A stretch of DNA of 64,000 nucleotides, from contig NZ_CP051627.1 of assembly GCF_023208015.1 (NCBI RefSeq), positions 1,612,001 to 1,676,000 on the forward strand. The letters are read 5' to 3'. Origin of the DNA: Thermobifida alba (GTDB taxonomy: Bacteria > Actinomycetota > Actinomycetes > Streptosporangiales > Streptosporangiaceae). How positions within the stretch are numbered: the stretch's first letter is position 1; each line of letters starts with the position of its first letter. The notes beneath the pieces were generated by a model. The model saw only the letters and a list, made by a program, of their open reading frames with translations, did no database searches and was not told where the DNA came from. Position numbers and translations under genes: made by a program. Below, piece by piece: positions 61,114-64,000 of this stretch.

Positions 61114-63197
61114 CGCTCCTCTCCTCCTCGGCGGTCCGTGTACGGTCGCAGCCGCACCGCGCTGACCTTGAACTCGGGCATGCGGCTGGTCGGGTCCAAA
61201 GCGGGATTGGTCAGGTTGTTGGCGGCCTGCTCGCCCGGGTAGTGGAACGGCAGGAACACGGTGTCCAGCCGGGCACCGGGACACGTCCGCACCCGCGCCA
61301 CGGTGGTGCCGCGCCGGGACTCCACGACGGCCCGCTCCCCGTCGGCCAGACCGCAGCGGGCAGCGGTGTCGGGGTGCACCTCCACGTAGACCTCGGGTTC
61401 GGCGGCGGCGAGTTCGCCGATGCGGCGGGTCTGGGCACCCGACTGGTAGTGGCCCATGAGCCGGCCGGTGGTGGCCAGCAGCGGATAGTCGCCGTCGGCC
61501 TGCTCGGCGGACGGGCGGTACTCCACGGGCGTGAACCGGGCGCGCCCGTCGGGATGGGCGAAGCTGTCCAGGAACAGGCGCGGGGTGGGCGTCCCGTCCT
61601 CGGGGACCGGCCAGTACAGGGCTTCTCCCCCCGCCAACCGCTCCGGGGTGACACCGGAGTAGTCGGCGGCTCCCCCGGCGGAGGCGGCGCGCAGCTCGGC
61701 CAGTACCGCGTCGGGGTCGGTGGGGAAGCCCTCGGCGTCCTGCCCCAGCCGCACCGCCAGGCCGTGCAGCACCTCCAGGTCGGTGCGCACCCCCTGCGGG
61801 GGTGCCACGGCCCGGCGGCGGCGCAGCACGCGCCCCTCCAGGTTGGTCATGGTGCCGTTCTCCTCCGCCCATTGGGCCACGGGCAGGACCACGTCGGCCA
61901 GGGCCGCCGTCTCCGACAGCACGAAGTCGGCCACGACCAGCAGGTCCAGGGCGGCCATGCGGTCGCGCACCCGGGTGGCGTGGGGGGCGGAGACCACCGG
62001 GTTGGAACCGAACAGCAGCAGGGCGCGCGGCCCGCCGTCGGCGCCCAGCGCGTCCAGCAGCTCGAAGGCGCTGCGCCCGGGACCGGGCAGGCCGTCGGGG
62101 TGCACCCCCCACACGGCGGCGACGTGCGCGCGGGCCGCCGCGTCGTCGATGCGACGGTAGCCGGGCAGCTGGTCGGCCTTCTGGCCGTGCTCGCGGCCGC
62201 CCTGTCCGTTGCCCTGGCCGGTGATGCAGCCGTATCCGGAGCCGACCCGTCCGGGGAGGCCCAGCGCCAGGGCCAGGTTGATCCAGGCCGAGGCGGTGTC
62301 GGTGCCGCTGGCGTGCTGCTCCACTCCGCGTCCGGTGAGGATGTAGGCGCGCCGCGCCGCGCCGACCAGGCGGGCGGCTTCCCGGATGCGGGCGGCGGGC
62401 ACTCCGGTGACGTGCTCGGCGCGTTCGGGCCACCAGGCGGCGGCATGCCGCCAGGCCGCGGCGAAACCGGTGGTGCGTGCGGCGATGTAGGCGTCGTCGA
62501 GCAGCCCCTCCGAGCGGGCGGCGTGCAGCAGGCCGAGGGCCAGCGCCAGGTCGGTGCCGGGGCGGGGCGCCAGGTGCACGCCGCCGCGGCGCAGCGCCTC
62601 GCGGGCGGTGGCGGAGCGGCGCGGGTCCACCACGACGAGGCGGGGCCCCGCCAGGTGCCCCATGAGCGGCGGCATGGTCTCGGCGGGGTTGGCGCCGGCC
62701 AGCACGACCACCTCGGCACCGGCCAGGTCGGTGACGGGGAACGGCAGACCGCGGTCCAGGCCGAAGGCGCGGTTGCCCGCGGCGGCCGCCGAGGACATGC
62801 AGAACCGGCCGTTGTAGTCGATCTGGGAGGTGCCCAGCGCCACCCGCGCGAACTTGCCGAGCTGGTAGCTCTTCTCGTTGGTCAGGCCGCCGCCGCCGAA
62901 CACCGCGACCGCGTCGCGGCCGTGGGCGGCCTGGACCGCGCGTACCCGGTCGACGACGTGGTCCAGCGCGGTGTCCCAGTCGACCGGTTCGAGCCCGGCG
63001 TCGCGGTCCCTGCGCAGCAGGGGTGTGGTGAGCCGGTCGGCGGCGGTGAGCAGTTCGGCCGAGGTCCAGCCCTTGCGGCACAGCCCTCCCCGGTTGGTGG
63101 GGAAGTCCGCGGGGCGGACGGTGAGGACGCCGTCTGCCCCGCGGTCCAGGTGCATGGCGCACTGCAGGGCGCAGTACGGGCAGTGGGTGGCGGTCAC
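61110..63197 (-). CDS. nasC: Assimilatory nitrate reductase catalytic subunit
   Basis: 695-residue cytoplasmic molybdopterin oxidoreductase. The [4Fe-4S] ligands are C6, C9, C13 and C40 (CPYCALQC, GGLCRKG). Mo-bis-MGD motifs include NGRFCMSSAAAAGNRAFG with the Mo-ligand cysteine, GANPAETMPPLMGHL, CITGQGNGQGGREHGQKADQ and the C-terminal TGRLMGHYQSGAQTRR. It has no twin-arginine signal, as expected for NasC. GTG 63197 overlaps the transporter stop by 4 nt. The lack of a C-terminal BFD domain agrees with a separate NasB partner. Confidence 0.92.
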   Translation of the reverse strand: MTATHCPYCALQCAMHLDRGADGVLTVRPADFPTNRGGLCRKGWTSAELLTAADRLTTPLLRRDRDAGLEPVDWDTALDHVVDRVRAVQAAHGRDAVAVFGGGGLTNEKSYQLGKFARVALGTSQIDYNGRFCMSSAAAAGNRAFGLDRGLPFPVTDLAGAEVVVLAGANPAETMPPLMGHLAGPRLVVVDPRRSATAREALRRGGVHLAPRPGTDLALALGLLHAARSEGLLDDAYIAARTTGFAAAWRHAAAWWPERAEHVTGVPAARIREAARLVGAARRAYILTGRGVEQHASGTDTASAWINLALALGLPGRVGSGYGCITGQGNGQGGREHGQKADQLPGYRRIDDAAARAHVAAVWGVHPDGLPGPGRSAFELLDALGADGGPRALLLFGSNPVVSAPHATRVRDRMAALDLLVVADFVLSETAALADVVLPVAQWAEENGTMTNLEGRVLRRRRAVAPPQGVRTDLEVLHGLAVRLGQDAEGFPTDPDAVLAELRAASAGGAADYSGVTPERLAGGEALYWPVPEDGTPTPRLFLDSFAHPDGRARFTPVEYRPSAEQADGDYPLLATTGRLMGHYQSGAQTRRIGELAAAEPEVYVEVHPDTAARCGLADGERAVVESRRGTTVARVRTCPGARLDTVFLPFHYPGEQAANNLTNPALDPTSRMPEFKVSAVRLRPYTDRRGGEER

Positions 63198-64000
63198 CGC
63201 GCGGCAGTCCCGGCGGTCGGCGCGGCCGCGGGCACGCGCAGGTAGCACAGCCAGGTGAGGGCCAGGCAGGCCAGGTAGAAGACGAGGAAGGCGATGAAGG
63301 CGGGGGTGGCCGAGCCGGTGGCGGCGAACGCCTCACGGAAGACCAGGTTGATGGCGACCCCGCCCAGGGCGCCGACCGCGCCGATGAGCCCCAGCATGGC
63401 GCTGGCCACCCGCTTGGTACGGGCCGCGGCCTCCGTGCGCGGGGTGCCGCCGGCGACGAGGTTCTCGGCCTTGGCCGCATAGATCGTGGGGATCATCTTG
63501 TAGGTGGAGCCGTTGCCGACGCCGGTGAGCACGAACACGGCGCCGAAGCTGAGGACGAACAGCGGCAGCGACCCCTGGACGGTCGCGACCGCGACCAGAC
63601 CGGTACCGGCGGCCATGGCCAGGAAGTTCCAGGCGGTGACCCGCGCGCCGCCGAAGCGGTCGGCCAGCCAGCCGCCGACCGGGCGGACCAGCGACCCCAG
63701 CAGCGGGCCGAGGAAGGTGACCGCGGCGGCTTCCAGCGGGGTGCGGTCGAACTGGTTCTGCAGCAGCAGGCCGAACGCGAACCCGAAGCCGATGAAGGAG
63801 CCGAAGGTGCCGATGTAGAGCACCGACATGGTCCAGAAATCGCGTTCCCGGACGGCGGCGAGCTGTGCGGCGGTGTCGGCGCGGGCGGTGGCCAGGTTGT
63901 CCATGAACCGCCAGGACGCCCAGCTCGCCAGCAGCAGGAGGGGCAGGTAGCACAGTGGGACGAGGGGGCCGGCCTCGACGGTGAACGCCGCGATGACGGC
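63194..64000 (-). CDS. narK: NarK/NasA-type MFS nitrate/nitrite transporter, N-terminus beyond right edge
   Basis: 269 C-terminal residues in the window; the frame stays open to base 64000. It contains FGFAFGLLLQNQFDRTPLEA, LLGSLVRPVGGWLADRFGGA and the nitrate signature-like FVLTGVGNGSTYKMIPTIYA near AAARTKRVASAMLGLIGAVG. At least six helices are visible. It is the first known gene of the narK-nasC-nasB operon, all joined by GTGA overlaps. The promoter and any GlnR site lie outside. Confidence 0.92.
   Translation of the reverse strand, partial: AVIAAFTVEAGPLVPLCYLPLLLLASWASWRFMDNLATARADTAAQLAAVRERDFWTMSVLYIGTFGSFIGFGFAFGLLLQNQFDRTPLEAAAVTFLGPLLGSLVRPVGGWLADRFGGARVTAWNFLAMAAGTGLVAVATVQGSLPLFVLSFGAVFVLTGVGNGSTYKMIPTIYAAKAENLVAGGTPRTEAAARTKRVASAMLGLIGAVGALGGVAINLVFREAFAATGSATPAFIAFLVFYLACLALTWLCYLRVPAAAPTAGTAAR

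Noticed and set aside
59686-63480. 1264-codon minus-strand frame that looks like a NasC-NasB fusion
   Set aside because: Only the nasB part is in the coding frame; nasC is in another frame and the two overlap by GTGA as separate genes.

Overview
The window reads as chromosomal DNA of a very GC-rich actinomycete, most likely a Thermobifida species (T. fusca or a close relative). The left-edge gene has the domain order of T. fusca cellobiohydrolase/endoglucanase Cel9B, and its promoter carries a perfect 14-bp CelR operator (TGGGAGCGCTCCCA, 2478-2491), which is the hallmark of the Thermobifida cellulase regulon. GTG and TTG starts, leaderless promoters and 4-nt start/stop overlaps are common throughout. 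I see no rRNA, tRNA, CRISPR array or recognisable insertion sequence.

Layout. 1-5.5 kb: cel9B (partial), a YeiH-type transporter split from a 44-residue membrane protein, and a GH1 beta-glucosidase. 5.5-20 kb: treZ, a peptide/oligosaccharide ABC operon (binding protein, two permeases, fused ATPase), an RlmA-type rRNA methyltransferase, treY and glgX/treX. The glycogen-to-trehalose genes are thus present but treZ is cut off from treXY by the ABC operon. 20-32 kb: aroQ, a stand-alone pstS with a PHO box, an SDR, a nucleotidyltransferase, a family 2 glycosyltransferase, Nudix, DUF2330, a D-Ala-D-Ala ligase-like protein followed by a PLP aminotransferase, an S4 RNA-binding protein, and a secreted ricin-lectin/beta-helix protein with a strong promoter and LacI-like operator. 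32-40 kb: penicillin acylase, a DUF574-type methyltransferase, a TetR/acyl-CoA dehydrogenase pair, catalase with a 23-bp Fur/PerR-like palindrome, and an iron-type dehydrogenase.

40.8-59.5 kb is an accessory region of small regulators, dehydrogenases and single genes: MerR, a decayed SDR, an SDR with a coupled upstream small ORF, DUF421, a chloroperoxidase-like hydrolase, an aminoglycoside nucleotidyltransferase homologue, and an XRE(DUF5753)/DUF397 pair with a divergent anti-sigma-like ATPase. It also holds a lipoprotein, a Ser/Thr kinase with SEL1 repeats, a TetR/SDR pair with twin operators, and a Ddn-hemerythrin fusion. Five small genes in the window carry single-base frameshifts. 59.7-64 kb: a nitrate assimilation operon (narK, nasC, nasB, minus strand) that runs off the right edge.

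Functionally the window combines regulated plant-polysaccharide breakdown (Cel9B, GH1, lectin/beta-helix protein), carbon storage turnover to trehalose, phosphate and nitrate acquisition, and peroxide defence. All family calls come from reading the translated sequence; no database search was run.
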